Shown one piece after another: positions 45,021 through 59,584 of a stretch of 64,000 bases of DNA (its first letter is position 1; every line of letters begins with the position of its first letter). Position numbers and translations under genes: made by a program. Location of the stretch: contig JACCGJ010020171.1 of assembly GCA_013407085.1 (NCBI GenBank), positions 1 to 64,000 of the forward strand. The letters run 5' to 3'. The notes under the pieces were generated by a model, which was not told the origin of the DNA, did no database searches, and saw only the letters and a list, made by a program, of their open reading frames with translations. Origin of the DNA: Atriophallophorus winterbourni (taxonomy: Eukaryota; Platyhelminthes; Trematoda; Plagiorchiida; Microphallidae).

Positions 45021-46488
45021 TCAAATTTTCCGTATATCGCGGTTAACCAAACCATTCTTTGTACTAACAACAACAGACATGACTAAATTATCTTCGCCGG
45101 TAAGTTTAACGTCATCTATTAAAAACAAGCTCTTAGAGAAATACACAAATCTATATATTAGGCCGAAATTGAACTTCTTATAACGCATTGTAATTCGAAA
45201 TTTTTCACCCCAATTCTCGAATAATAAATTTAATTAGGAGCACATTTTTAACGAGATTAATTATTTTCAATTTTCAATGTAACCCACAATTCGGCTGACT
45301 AAATATCGGTTCAACTTGATGCGTTCTCATAAGCACTGTCGTACATACTGCGACCATTATTCGTCAATTGGTATTCGCGAGTGAATCACCATTTTCGTCT
45401 TCGTTCTCTCAGCGTTAAATCTAAGTTAACTTGTCACTTCATTTAATCTTGTATATTATTTCATATTCGGTAGGGTTCACCTGTATTTTTTAAAGTCTTT
45501 GTGTTACTCAAGCATTGAATCACGAGCATTTCACGGGGAATCTCTATTCCTGGTAACGATATAATTAGCAAAATCTTGAAACAACAATGTTTCTCGGCAC
45601 TTAACTACCGTCCTCATCTATAATTGCCGCGTGGTGCCTGAGGATCTTAAATGACAACCTTCTTCAAAGACTCGTTCAAAACAGATCAAACTACCTTCTA
45701 GGACCTCATCATAACGGAGAATATTTATCCAAATTGCTCCACGACATTTTTTCCAGAGGGAACTGCTTTATGAAAAATTACAATCTAATTTATCTCGTTG
45801 ATATGATGGGTAAGTTTTCAGTAAATATTTTATTCTTTTTTGCGTATCTTTTATGGTATTAGTTTTTCTAACAATGCTGCAACTTTGAAATTTTGAAATT
45901 TTTCAAATGAATGTTTTCCTTTACTTTTCTCTCTAAAATATTTTAATCGAATTTTGAATCATCGTTTTTTACTGCTCCCCTAATTCTACGTGATAAACGC
46001 TGTCGATTCTTCGTTATTTCTATTTAATTGAATTATTAGAACGTATTTTTCTCCCAACAAAAATACAATGTAAGACACAATAGCTATATTATATCACTCG
46101 TAATCAAAAGACAGCAAACGTTTTTTCATTGACTCACACATTATAGATATCCGATTGACGAGATACGTTTAAACTCATCAGTTCAACAATCCATTCATAT
46201 ATCAAATATTAATTTTGTGGCGATGAAGTTAAATGAGTTATGATAACAGTAATTTTATGGAACTCATTTTGCGTGAAATTGTTTTGACTATTCATACGAA
46301 TTAGCATATGAATTAACCACAATGTAGTAGATTGGACCTATGTGCAAGTTTTTTGTTATTATTGTTATCGTACGACCTATATTTGAAAGTGGCTTTGAAG
46401 TCTAACTTTGTTTGTTACTATTAATATTATCACAACATATTGTTGATGATTAGGCTTTTAAAAAAATATATAAATAATTTTTTTATAA
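45021..46488. other. AT-rich DNA downstream of the host gene
   Basis: No frame or repeat recognised. It may hold the 3' UTR of the minus-strand gene ending at 46489. Confidence 0.4.
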
Positions 46489-46589
46489 TTAAAAACTAAC
46501 TTCAGCACACTTGCTGTTTGCTCCATCCGTTAATCTAGGTTCGTTTGCTGTAGGTTGTTCTTCATCACGGAAAACTTCAACCAGCATTT
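46489..46589 (-). CDS. Host gene, terminal coding exon
   Basis: Minus strand: acceptor TACTTTTCAG before 46589, then two bases completing a Gln codon and 32 codons (MLVEVFRDEEQPTANEP ... KCAEVSF) to TAA at 46491-46489. The phase fits the donor of the 45-nt exon at 47085. Acidic and hydrophilic; no family recognised. The neighbouring segments ELEPKFT and NEPRLTDG are weakly similar, which may reflect duplicated short exons. Confidence 0.5.
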
Positions 46590-47084
46590 CTGAAAAGTAC
46601 GAAATAAATTTGATGAAATAAATGATATTTACGATATCATTTTCTGAAACGTTTAATAATTAACGTATTCTTCGTGCTCATTGCTAAATGACATATCATA
46701 TGGCGTCATCATGATATCTGAAGTTACAAGATACTTTTAAGTATAATGAAATGAATTACAGAAATGCTTTTGCACGTTCTTAAGAATTTCAATTGTATAC
46801 AATTTTATTCCAAGTTTCGGCGCGTGATACTGGCAAAATTATTCTTTGGATCTCAGTCGTGTGGAAAATATCGAATATAAGTAATGTTCTATTGAAGATT
46901 CGATGTTCTATTTTGTGAACAAAAAAGTTTGAATAAGCAAAAATTGGATGCATTCAAAGTAATCGAACATGATTATTTATAGAACAATACTATTAATTTA
47001 TGAGAGAACAGTGTGATATCTCGTTACAATGGAGAGCTTTTAAAATATATATAAATCATAGTCATCAAAAATATGAAAACTCAC

Positions 47085-47129
47085 GAGTAAATTTAGGTTC
47101 AAGTTCCGCACAAGAGCTTCGAACATTTT
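47085..47129 (-). CDS. Host gene, 45-nt micro-exon
   Basis: Minus strand: acceptor ATGATTTCAG before 47129 and donor C|GTGAGT after 47085. It encodes (E)NVRSSCAELEPKFT(Q). Its first two bases complete a codon begun by the last base of the exon at 48410, and its last base begins the codon completed at 46589, so all three exons join in one frame. Its length, a multiple of three, would allow it to be skipped without a frameshift. Confidence 0.5.
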
Positions 47130-48409
47130 CTGAAATCATAATTATTAAACAGTATAAACCAGAGTGAATTATACAGCATTGGTTACGTAGGATTTGTGAA
47201 ACGAACAAATGTGTTAGCACAAAGAAACACAAGTTGATTTACCGACGCTCGATGATACACTTTCGTTCGCATTAACCGCACTAACACAACGGGTTGACAA
47301 GATGATTGCACGCAAAAATGTGATATGAAGAAGTAAATTTGTAAGTCACATAATGAATAAAGCTGGTATGACCAACCTCTTAAATCACATGTGCGCAACA
47401 CATTCAATTCTATCAATCATACACACTATCCATGTTTTTGTGATGTCTTCACTCATCTTGTAGATTCAGCAGTTTCGTCTTGCTATGTCTTTATCTATTA
47501 CGGCTTGAAAGTTCCAACTATGTCTACAATTCCCTTGCGGTTTGAGAAATTCGCATATTAGTTGTATTATCCCTACCGGATAACTGCCCATTTGCTGGGC
47601 GGTCGTGATGAAAATATATGCAAATGCGTGTTTGTTCAAACTCATTAGACATAACCAGTCCTAACCAAATGAGTTTTGATTCAAATGTTTTTTTTGAAAA
47701 TATTTCACGCTAATTTTTTATTCACTTTTCAATAATGTATTCAGTTATACAAGGCATTCAAGCAAAATTGTGTTGTTGAACGTGAGAGATAGAAAGACAT
47801 CGGAAATAACGAATACAAGATCAAGATTTGTGTTTATATGAAAGATGTTGTTTACTATTTAATCTTGAATATCCATGTTGAATTTTACCGGAGGCATATT
47901 AGTTTCAGTTTCGTTATACTACATGCCCACTTTCGCTTTTGCAATTTATACACCAATTCTAGAATGTCGTTCTCGTAATTCGCTTGATCACGGAATATTC
48001 ACCAGAATAATGATTCTGATATAATTTTGTGCATGAAGATAGTAAGCGAACGATAATTTAAATTATCATTTGGATTTAATTTGATATTAATAAACGGAAT
48101 AAATTATTCCCTGACTAACATAAAACACTAATGCTATTTTTATTTTTTACTTAATTTTCCAAATGTTTTGTAAGAGTTCTTCAAAATAAATTGCTCAAAC
48201 ATTTCTGTATTTGAAGAACGTTAAGTTTATAGGCAAACCGCTCATTCACAGAATCCTGACGTAACAGACCTAGAAGAAGCATATTGTGAAACAGTAACCA
48301 ACAATTTTAAAAACAAGTAAAACAATATCGTAAAGCTTACAGTTGAACGTTCACCAAACTGCACAAGCTCTAGTAAACACGGACGATACCTGTGGATATA
48401 TGAACATAC

Positions 48410-48623
48410 CGTATGGACCAGACACTTGAGTTAGCGTAGTTATAAATCCCATCGATTGAGAGCGCAGTATGGAAAGGAGTAATTTTAAAGACGGTCCTGT
48501 TCCTTCCGGATGTTGATGATGAACTTGCACTTTATGGTATACATAATTTTCGTCTTCTATTTTTCCACGGCCCAAAATTAATTTGGAAGCAAATTGCAAA
48601 CGTGTTTCGAGGAGGTTATAAAG
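48410..48623 (-). CDS. Host gene, internal exon (71 codons)
   Basis: Minus strand: acceptor TTATTTCAG before 48623, donor TACG|GTATGT after 48410. Open throughout: LYNLLETRLQFASKLILGRG, KIEDENYVYHKVQVHHQHPE, then GTGPSLKLLLSILRSQ and SMGFITTLTQVSGPY. The composition looks protein-coding, with good splice sites at both ends. No domain recognised. Confidence 0.55.
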
Positions 48624-51600
48624 CTGAAATAATTAAATTCAACGTAATATTGTGTCATATAATGTTTGTTTCAAGCCTTGATTATACTTGTATATGCATT
48701 AGTATATTCGGATTTCAAAACGAATCGTAGAAACACTATTCAATGAATAAGTGATGTTCGTTTCCGTATCGGTTGACGCATCAATATAGGTATAATTTAA
48801 AAACACAGTGTAAAAATGCGATCAGTAATAACCACAAGCTTTGGCACGAAACAAGAGCACGAAGAGCCGGTCTGCTCGATCACAACAATCGAAAACCAAC
48901 AATAATTTGGGTTTGGGTATACTGTGCATAGCGTGATGAGTGATAGAAGTGAAGCGATTGGATTAGGATTCTTAGATGAACAAGATTAGCGTCAAAGAAA
49001 TTGGATTCATGGTTAATCTAGTCGACGTTGATAAATGTGTATGGTGGAGGGTCTGATGTAGCTAATTGTTGTTTCGAGTTTTTCTACATCCGTTGTGAAA
49101 ATATAATTGAAGATGATCAAGATATTCGGTTTGGCATCGCTTGATCTGAATTACTATGTGTTAATCCTCCCCGAGGTAATTCAAGGTAATTCAAGGTTTT
49201 TAATGTCACCATTACCGTTTTATTTTACATTCGATGGTTAGATGGATGTCTTCGTTTCGACTGATTGGTTTTCCTAGTCCCATAATCTTCAAGAAGTCAC
49301 TACATAGATAGCGATCAGGATCTATAAGTTCTACTTCGTTGCATTATTGAAAACAATCCGAGACTTGTGGTCAAGGTATATTTCTGCAAGTCTTGATTCC
49401 ATTTGATTACGGTTGTCGAACATCCGTAGATAGCGCAATCTCACATTGATTCACAGATTTCTCCGCTTGTGCTGTGTCGAATTGTGATGTTGTGCGTATT
49501 ACTCAAAAGCACTTCACACCTCCACACTATAATTCATTGGCGTATATTGTCAAGCATGAGCTTCCGGAATACATGCAACATAAATCATCAGCACATATCA
49601 CGAGCAGGAAGAACTGAAACAGCTGACGACGCTGATCGTTAAAAAAACGATTTTGCGTTTCGAATAAAGTGCATGATAGAGGTTCAAACGACAAGTTGTT
49701 GGTCGGAGCAAAAGCAGTTTGAGAACGTCAGTAAGCATCGCAATTCGTCAATGTTAGACAAACACGTTCAACGTGGTGAGGAATATATAAGACAAGTCTG
49801 ATTTGATTGACAACCAAAACAGTGAGCTTGAGTACTTTATGATGTGATTACTTGAGAAGCCTGTAGACGCTAGTCGAGTTTATTCCTCGCCACTTGAATA
49901 ATAAACGCTTTTTTATTCGACGTGCTGTTGTATGTTATTCGCGGGTGAATAATATCAACTTTGAAAAATTGGACGTTGTTAAAATTGCTTTGAGCATGAT
50001 CCAATTTCATTCAAACAGGAAACTCGAGGTTGAATTTGATTGACCGTGCGTAAATTTACCAACTGCCAATACATCAAGTTAAGTTATTGTATCTATCCAT
50101 GTAGCGTAAAATAAATTAAGTGTTGATTTCAGGGTGATTGAGTAGAATGGCCTGTTCAATAAATTTAAGAATTCTTCCACAAATCTCTTTATGAGCAATG
50201 CTCTCTTCTATTATTGAGCACTGATATTTATGTGTAACCGTTAATTCGACAATTATGCCTTTGCATTTCGCCAACTACACGTAAAAACTTGCTTTTGAGA
50301 GTAAATAATTAAGAAGCACGTCAAAGCCATTTATGATCGTTCAAGCGTTTACTCTGAAACATAATTCATTTGTGAAGTTTCGTGTACATCTTCGAGTTTA
50401 CCAGCACGCGTTATTGGCCTAAACTTTATTCATTTACTTAGATGTCATTTCTGGAGCAGATGTTGAGGATTGAATCAGTTTTAAGGCCTCCCATAACCGA
50501 CCTGCATATTACGTTGTTTCAAAACTCCATCAAAAAATATAGTTAATTTTGAATGACGTTTGAGAAAATAAATGCAAAAACTCAAATTGTTGACAATAAA
50601 CAACGAGGTACTCGACATATCTGTCTGTTTTGCAAATTATAGCTTCCAGAGCGTGGTCCACTTGAGGTATTTTTGTGATTTCGCTGAATATCATGTTAAT
50701 CGGGCCCCATTTCATGAGATTGTCAGTCTATTGCCATATCGCCTAGGCATTTTGTATTGTTTTTTTCAAATTCCCAGACAATATAATGTTGAGTATTTTT
50801 ATATTAACCATTATTCAGAGCACAGTTCCAATCACACAAGTTAGTTATCTTGGATATTGGGACACCCAAACAACTTAAAGGAGTCCTGAAAACAGATTAA
50901 ATTCCCACCAGAGCTGTTATCCTGCCGAACTGAATGATAACGATTCTGTAACAATCTTCAACAACAATCCATATTGTAATTTTGAGGACAACTACGTTTA
51001 TACTTTTATTATATTATACTTGGATTTTAGTTTAGAAACACATAGTAAATGAATTCCTGGATTTGATTCCGACGACATTAAACACAAAAACAATCGTTTG
51101 GAATATTTGGAAAATGTTATAAGAGCAACCAAATATATTTGGCTCAGAAAACTAAACTTACATCTTTTGCATATTCCACTTTCTTTTCGATCTCGTAAGA
51201 AATTATCATGTGATAAACTAGAATAGAACACAGTTCAATGCTATTGAATCTAAATTATAAAACAATGAAACAATAGTTATAAAACAATTAAATCTTTAAG
51301 ATTTTAAATGCATGAACTTGATACTTTCAGGAAAGCCACCTGTGGCAATGATACATTTAAACCTCTGCTATTGAAAATCTAGTCATTGAAAGTGAGGTGT
51401 TGAATCAACAAAATTTCAAATGTTTACTGTGTATTCTCCTGGAAATATGCCACACTTTGAATTTGCAAATGATTCTTCATTGTGTAAACAGAAAAAGTTC
51501 TAAGAGCAGTCATTGTAATAAATGTGTTTTAGAGGACCTCAACAACTATTTATATAATCTTCATTGTCAGTGCGTTTTCTCCGAACTTCGTGAGTCGTTA

Positions 51601-54600
51601 TTGTATTAGTTAGTCTGCTACAAATTGGTGAGCCCGACGTGATACAAGTATCATTCTTGTACAAACCAGTGAGACCTAAATACACGCATGGTTTGTTTAT
51701 TTTTCCCATCCTTTAAATTTACACGATTTAAATCGGTGTTGTTTTTTCAATTACCTTTTAACTCGTTCCATACCATGTTTTGTATCGGTACATGATATAC
51801 CTCACATTGCTATATGTTTTGAATAATAATCTGGTGTTGGGGTTAATCACTTCCGACCGATTCTGCAGGACAGACATTTAGCCGTATATACTGATCATAA
51901 GCAACTTCATTCAATAAAAGAACAGATCTGCGTTTAGGTACTCACCTTGAGAGAGGACAAATTTGGATTTTGTCAGTCAATTCACGATTAACATACTATA
52001 TATCAGAGGTGCCATGAAACCAACATGGCAAACAAAATATATTCGGCAATAACCCATTGTAGGTCAAATGTTACCACAGAACCCGCCATCTCCTCCGAAA
52101 TTAGGCGAGAGAAACACGCTTTGGTTATGTTCGCTGAGTATGTAGTGAGGTTTTAACGCGTTATTATCATCTAGTTGTTTCCCGTGCATGTTTTTGTACC
52201 TCATCCATATATCAGTAGTGGACATGAACCCATTCGGTTTTAATTTTCTTGCCATAGGATACACATGCACATTTTTAACTGATGTAACCCTGGCACTTGA
52301 CATCCAACGAGCACCCACACTGGTCGCCAACCAAACAGGTAACCCAGTCATCAACCAGGAACACTGATCATATAACATGAAATCCATCAGACAAGGTCCT
52401 TAACAGTAGGGCCTGGCACGCCAAATCAATTCTCTCAAAGCAACGCCGATTGCCATCAACCATGAGGATGCTGAAAATACTCCAGAGTAACAGTACTTTT
52501 GAGGCATCTGTTTTTTGTTGTCATCCCTACTGCTTCGGCTAGCATTTATTTTAACTGAGTTCGTATCAAGGCTATGCCAGACGGGCGATTGCCGTGAAAT
52601 TTAAAGCAACAAAATCTACCATATTTGCATCTATATTAAGTCAAAAAACCTTTTGATGTATTATATTATCATGTAATTTTCCAACATCAGATAATCGATT
52701 GAAAACTCTGGAGAACATCCACAGATATAAGACAAATTTTACTTTATCAGTTTTCACTACATTAATCTAGTCAGAAAACAACCTTAATGAACGGACATGT
52801 TTAGCAACAGCGCATAATCAATATTCGCCGTATGTGGTTTTATTGGCGTGCAGTAATATTGAATTTATGCAATTTACACAATGTTACAAAATTCCTCTAA
52901 TGCGTTTTTGTAGGTAGATTAATATTAACTTGCAACAAAAAGAGCATTCTTTGAAAAAATAATTGAATTGCACGATTACTCCCCCGGTATATTTGGGACG
53001 ATATCTATTTGAACAAATATGGAAATAAAATAATGCATAATATATAATATCAATGAATTTAATTACATCGGCAAGAGCACTGGATTTATACAGTTGACCG
53101 TAATAACTGGTTGAATATTATTTATATTTTTAATTTTAATTTAATAATCGATATAAACTATCTTCAACGTTATAAAAGCCATTGATTCCAAAATGTATAA
53201 ATTTTAGATAGAAAAGAGTGGGAAATCTGTAAAAATGGAAATTTACTCCTCAAAATTACACGACGTATTTTATTTAATTCTGTGTAGTCTGTTAATCACG
53301 TAGATTTGTTTTAATACTACGTAAAACCGTGGTTTCAGTTGCGAGATTTTCAGTTGAGTGAATAGCTTCACTCCGTTGGTAATGGATTTCTTCGGACGAT
53401 ATAGCTGTTTGAAAATTTTCGCACGATTCAGGTTATATTTCTATGAATGTATAATGATATCGTCCAAGTGTTTACAAAGTCTGTAGACTAACCGTTGCCG
53501 TTATGTGATAGCCTCGAAGGATTTTGCTCGATTCTTCTTCATTATGCGGTGACTGCGCGACCGTATGATAAGCATTTGCCATGTGCATTTGTTTACAAGA
53601 AATTGTAATTATTTTTCAATGTTCATGGAAACTTTCCCCTCTTGAAAATCACTAATGAAATACTGCTTTAAAATTGATTTTGACACTGTAAATATTTCGA
53701 AATATTCATGATCCATATGCTTTTGGGTTTGGTTTCGTTTTTGTTTTAACTGACCACGTCCACATAGCAAGCTGACCACCGATAGAGTGTGCGCAGCAAG
53801 ATTGAGATGCTATCAAACGATTTGACCTGTACCTAATAAATTGCATCTAAGACAAATGCATATTTGGTCACGTAGATATCGAATTTCGCCGGCATCGCAT
53901 GAATTGCAACATTTTCTTTCCTTAAGGGTTGATTCAAACTGGGCAATCTGGATATCGTTGACACATTACCAGTTTCACAAGCTTATAATTATATGTTTAG
54001 CTGTGTTGACAAATGTAAGCGCTTACCCATAGCAATACTAATTAGAGAGAAAATTAATGAGATCATCATACAAACTTCTTTTGCGCAAACTAAATAATCT
54101 CCTTGGTGCCACAAACATTAACCACATGTGGTTCACTTAGCTGCAAATAACTTTATGAAGAAAGACAAAATCATGCTGGCCAGTCGAACGCATTTTTAGC
54201 ACTTTTCTATTACCTTTTGGTAAAATCGTCTCAGATTTCCGTTAATTTGACCTTTGGAAGGAAGAGATATTTAAACACAGTAAATCTATTGGCCACACTT
54301 CAAACTTGTTCTACTACATCAAATACACAAATATCTTCACTATTGATCATACATATTTTTAAACATCGACCCATTACGCGAAGCTTTTAAAACATTATAA
54401 AAGAAGAACAATTACTTTATTCGTGTTCACGAATTTTCAGCAAAATTCGAAGTTTCCTATAAGTTGCTTAAAAGCTAACACTGATATGTCATTCTCGAAA
54501 GGAATGAATGTAAGGCAGCATTCAGAATAAAGAGCATAAAGCGCATTCAAACAATTCCTGCTGTCCCTTGCACACTACCCAACCATCCTATGTTTGCTGA

Positions 54601-55628
54601 CGACCCCATTTTTCAGACTGCAGTGCCTCACCCTTAAACAATCCCGTCAAGACACAGCCCACATAAAATTTCAAAGTAAATTTATGTAGAATTATCACTT
54701 CTAAAGCGTTTTAGCATACTCCCAAGTAGTTTTAAGAAATTTATAACAGAAATAATTCCACCATTGAATATTCACGACATCTGCAAAAATTCATCACTGT
54801 GTATGGTCATTGTTTTTTCCGCCGTGATGGCATGAACCGACTGGAAATTCTCAGCACTCAAGCAAGGCGATCTGCGGAGGTACCGTTTATCTCATACCTT
54901 GTGATACCGCGGTAGATGCCCTTAGGTCTGTCTAGATTTATTATTAGCATACTTCATTTTAATAATACTTCTCTCATCTCAATTACACGAAGCATTCAAG
55001 CAGAAGTGTTCGATCATCTGTGATGAAAATTCTGTTTGTCTTTGAGTGAATTTTAGGGTCAAAGCGGTTCCCTGACAATATCAGATATATCATGCTAAAT
55101 ATCTGGTATATCATGCTTAATCTTCATATGATATCGCGTGACTAAAGCTCTTGCTTCTTCTGCACATTTTTATATACTTTTCTTGACATTCTTTTTAATC
55201 TTCTCCATCTTGCTTTTAATCTCTCAATATTTTAGCATAAAATCTGACTTTCAATTTGATTACATTATCTGGATTTTTAAAAAATATGTTTTCTTGTAAT
55301 GACTTTTTTCTAACATCATTTAATTTTCGTTACATTTTACCAAGAAATTAGCTACAAGCAGTTTGCCGTATCTATTCAATTCTATCTAGTAATTATCCAT
55401 TTTCTTTGAATCATATACACAGATAAATTCCTGAAATTTCTAATCATCTTCCTGAAAATTTTGCTTGAAATTGCGGTGAGATTTTTCGAAATGATCAGAG
55501 ACGTATCGCAGCATAAAATTTAATCTTAGCCGCGAGTCAGGCTACGAGTATTTGAGAGATGATAATGCATCTTCATTTGCCGTCCTTCAAAATTCGTCTA
55601 TAATTTTGGTTGACAGAATAGTGGTTAC
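48624..55628. other. Presumed intron space
   Basis: AT-rich, with many stops in all frames. One open island (52064-52387, see separate entry). At least one exon is still missing here by phase, since the exon ending at 55629 leaves one base but the next known exon starts at phase 0. Confidence 0.35.
52064..52387 (-). other. 107-codon open island, exon or repeat
   Basis: Minus-strand frame encoding VWLATSVGARWMSSARVTSV, KNVHVYPMARKLKPNGF and HYILSEHNQSVFLSPNF. It is longer than expected in this AT-rich tract and has a more even base composition than its flanks. No convincing splice acceptor precedes it. It could be an exon of the minus-strand gene, or a fragment of an interspersed repeat with an accidental frame. 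Confidence 0.25.
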
Positions 55629-55821
55629 CATGATTGTCCGTCTCTGCGTGTGTTAACGTGGAAGTGGTTCTCTTGATCTTTCTGCGTGTAAACATTGTAC
55701 CCTGTCTCAGATGGTCGTCGGCAAGTAGAATTCCGTATACACAACTTTGTTCTCGTTTCTGTTTTCCCAAACTTGTGTGACACAGGATGTGTTGTTGATT
55801 TTCGTTGTCATCTACTACTTT
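55629..55821 (-). CDS. Possible host gene exon (64 codons)
   Basis: Minus strand: acceptor TTAAATTCAG before 55821, donor CATG|GTAACC after 55629. Encodes KVVDDNENQQHILCHTSLGK, EQSCVYGILLADDHLRQGTM and KRTTSTLTHAETDNH. The splice sites are plausible, but its start phase does not join directly to the exon at 57993, so an intervening exon or a different model is needed. Confidence 0.35.
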
Positions 55822-57992
55822 CTGAATTTAATATTCGTGCCATATTATTCATATGTTGTTAATATTAGAGTTATTTTCATCATTGTATTTTAGTGCTCAC
55901 ATCCCCACCACATACACCCCACAACTGGCTTTCGGATATTTACCGTGCTCAGCTTCTGGCTGCATATTTTATCCTCAATGTGTCATCGTCTGGCACGATC
56001 ATCAAAGTTACGAAACTGCTGGAATTCCCCAGGACTTTATGAAGTTCACAGATAATTTGTGGGCAATAGCCAGTTCTCCACATGGAGTACACTCAATTTG
56101 CTGACCAAATTCGAAGCTAAATTTTTTAATCTACCAAGTGACTCATACTGAAAGGTCTTCTAGATCATAACCGCAGCTCACAATATGCCAAATTTGGTTC
56201 CATGATTATACAAATACGTTTCCCACATTGAATCTTGTGCAACAAGTAGAAAAACTTTAAACAGAGACCAAACAATACAACATCGCCAACTGAATATATA
56301 AGAACGTTCAGGATAGACCTGAATACGTCAAATTTAGTGAACTACTTTTTACATCTCCACAAATTAATTCAACAACAATTCACAAATTGTGGTCTAAAAT
56401 ACGCTTGTTATAAAGTTACAGATTTTGTTGTATCCAATAAAATGCTTTGAGAGCACTGTTAAGTCTCTTAAATGAAATTACCGCCTGGTGTGTCAAGAAA
56501 TGTTTGTTTTTCAAGGGTTTTCATGTACATATATCCTATATCTTGTCTCAAAAGTATAATGTACTCTTGTAAATGCTTAAAGCATTTGTTTCAAATTACT
56601 GAGTGATAAAAAGAGGTTGAATCAAAATTACTTATATCGCAACATTTCCGATGAAAGCCATTGGAAACAAATTTCGAACCAGAAATTTTATTCAGATGTT
56701 CGTCCTAAAAATTATAATCATTCTACTGATTACTTTACTTGACTTATGTTCGACTATATCATCCTGGATTATGAGTCGGGTTCAAAAAAGATTATTGGGA
56801 AATTGGGATACAAAGCTGCGTCTTTAGCACCACTCAGCGTCTGTTCTAGTCAGCCTATCTAGCCTCTGCACAACCATGTGCGAAGTGCAACGCATCAAGT
56901 ATTTGCCAGAAACAAGTGGTGTGCATTAACTAACCGTCTACGAGACACTTCTCCAGATGTTTACTCAGGGTTTTCTCTCAGAGCGTTTCCCGCAATCAGG
57001 TCTCATGCAAGACAGCGGTTGTTTTAAATCAGGTTCTCTATTCTCTTATATGGAATACCTTATACCGTGCTCCATTTATTCAAAATAAATTGGTTTTCAG
57101 GCTTCAGTTGCTTGCCCTAGCGCCTTCGCATGATTTTGGAAGCAGTTTCGCCGGGATCGGGGAACCCACACGTGCGGGCCAAAAGCTAGACTTGGTTGGC
57201 AGAGAGTAAATGTGACACGCGACATATAGGAGCATTTTATAGACTGTTTGAATATCCTCACTGCCACATCCGGATATGACAAAATTCGCAAGCAATTCCA
57301 CAGATATTACACAATGACCTATTCCGAGGGGTTATTTTAATTAAATAGTAAATGATCTCATTGAACGTTTGCGTTTCAGTTACTCTTGGGTATCTTACCT
57401 ATTTTACTAAACATAAACTTTATGATGGAAGTTCATTTATTTTCAAATAAAACTTGCATTTTCTACTATTTTATATCTTCAAAATTACTAAAATATGCAT
57501 AACCTATTATTCTATACCTTTTCTACAACACACACAACTCTTGATACATAGTTGTTCGAATGTTGGAATAAACTGAGACTATTTCATTGTGGAATCAGAA
57601 ATCGGGACATTGAATGGATCTATACAATCTGTAACCATATATGTTCTCGTCATATGTTACATAAATAGTTGCGCATGTACACAATTCTCTCGACTAAATA
57701 TTCGAGTTCATGATATGACATGAAATGTGATGGAAATGCATACATAAACGGAAGTTGTGCTCCAATCCTTGGGTTTACAAATGTCCATGTAAGTGTGGTC
57801 ATGTGTGAATGAACAGGCTGGTCGTACCAGCCGTATATGACAAAGGCTTACAATTTCACTTTTCTACCAAAATTTCCATTATCGCCGATCGTGATCTTAT
57901 TGTTCCTACTTGATGAGTAACGAGAATAAGTGCAACTACGGTTTTTCGTTTAAGAGTAAGCCAACATTTCATAAGAATTTACACCAACTCAC
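55822..57992. other. Presumed intron space
   Basis: AT-rich. Between about 56,760 and 57,110 a plus-strand stretch (LIWNTLYRAPFIQNKL near 57,050) faintly recalls the CR1 C-terminal WNxLP...APS..FK block and may be a very old fragment. A GGCTGGT-CGT-ACCAGCC hairpin lies at 57816-57832. Confidence 0.35.
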
Positions 57993-58215
57993 AATCACTC
58001 GCATATAGTGAGTAATCAAATGTGCCGCGCTGAAGATCCATGAATGCCAAAGGTAAAACTGAAAATTGCCAGTTCTCGGGATAGGAAAACAAACTTTCCG
58101 GTACAGTGTAGGACAACGTAAATGTGGTTTCTGCAACGCTGTCTGGTAATAATTCATTCCCCAGAACTCTTCCGCCATCAATTTGGCCTCCAATAGGTTG
58201 CAATTCTTTGCTGAC
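57993..58215 (-). CDS. Host gene, internal exon (74 codons)
   Basis: Minus strand: acceptor AAATAAACAG before 58215, donor GATT|GTGAGT after 57993. Encodes VSKELQPIGGQIDGGRVLGN, ELLPDSVAETTFTLSYTVPE, SLFSYPENWQFSVLPLAFMD and LQRGTFDYSLYASD. Alternating hydrophobic residues and FTLSYTVPESL suggest beta strands of an extracellular-type domain. A faint resemblance to the W.FS...D..G.Y...L..C segment of FRAS1/FREM proteins was noted but is too weak to name it. It joins in phase to the exon at 61392. Confidence 0.5.
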
Positions 58216-59420
58216 CTGTTTATTTAAATTATTTAATAAAACAAGAGGAAATAATTGTTAGCTGTTTCTTCTTAATGTTATATATTTTGAGGTTTTCATT
58301 GAAAAGAATCTTGAGCTGTCGATAAAATGACCAACACACATTTTTACGGCATGGGTGATTACTGAAGAATGTGGTTTAATAATAAACTATGCAATTAATA
58401 TATATATATATATATAACTAGTTACATTGGTAGTGACACTTTATTAAGCAATTTCGAGCCTAGAATAGATAAATAAAAATTATATTCTCTTTCGCATTTA
58501 ATGCAATGTTGTAATTTTTAGGCATATTTACGATATAATCAATTTTGTGCTTAAATGGAAGTCGTAGTTTCGTTCGTATATGAAAACTAACAGTCATCTA
58601 TGAACCGTAGATTGCTTGATTTTGAGCGCAAATAAATAATTATGAAATCTGTGATTACGCTGGAATGCGAAGGCAAAACTTAATGATAATGCAGAGTTGC
58701 GTAGTGATCCCGATTGGAAATGGCATATAAATTTTTTATCGGATTTTATTCCAAAATAAGGAAATATTAAACGCGTTCTGCTTTCAAGAAACCATGCTGG
58801 AATGCATTATATTTTTTGTTGTTGATTTTGGCCTCCCTCTAATAATTTAGTCCATGGATACATGTCACATGTGCATGAAGATTTCACAGTTAACATCGTT
58901 TGTTTCTCATCACTAAGCAGTCCTATTTGGTACCAAAATTCTCTGTCCTAACGTAAGGATTAAACATTACTTCAAGGTTCGAAGCTTTTTGGATTGTTTT
59001 GGATTGTCAAAGCAACTCATCCAGTAACACTACTCCGACACAAGCATTTAAGAACTAATTCAAATCTCGTAAGCTCTACATAGATACATGTTACATTTTT
59101 ATAAATCTTTTGCTGCGAGTACAGCCAACGCAGAATTCGTCATGCTGATTTTAACTTCCATTATGGTCGCTCGTGCCAAATACATATGCCAAACAACAGG
59201 CGTCGTGAAACTCAGTAAATGAGACGGTTTTATATTTTTTTCTGCTCAATTTAAATATGTTCTTCTATATAATATTGAAGCTGAAAAGGATTCGTAGAAA
59301 ATGGGAGGCATTTTTCTACGTTTCATATCTTTCGTTAGTTGTCCATTTATGTTTCAATAAAGTAACGCATTCGTTCTACTCGCATTGTTTGCCATTATTT
59401 TTGCCATACAGATCAAACTG
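58216..59420. other. Presumed intron space
   Basis: AT-rich, with a TA microsatellite at 58400-58417. No gene recognised. Confidence 0.4.
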
Positions 59421-59584
59421 TGTTTGATCCAATGTGAACTGAAGTTCGCGTCTACTCGCTACTTTATAAGTAGCTGAAGGGACTAAACTAAGCCCCAACT
59501 GATCCAACGGCGTATTGCCGCGAGGGTTATTACAACCCCTGGATAGTTTAAAGTAGAATACCATTCCGAAACGCTAAAATCTCA

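Noticed and set aside
57993..58215. Resemblance to the C-terminal region of FRAS1/FREM proteins
   Set aside because: Only a loose W.F...D..G.(F/Y)...L..C pattern. The other putative exons do not follow the FRAS1/FREM order, so no name is given.
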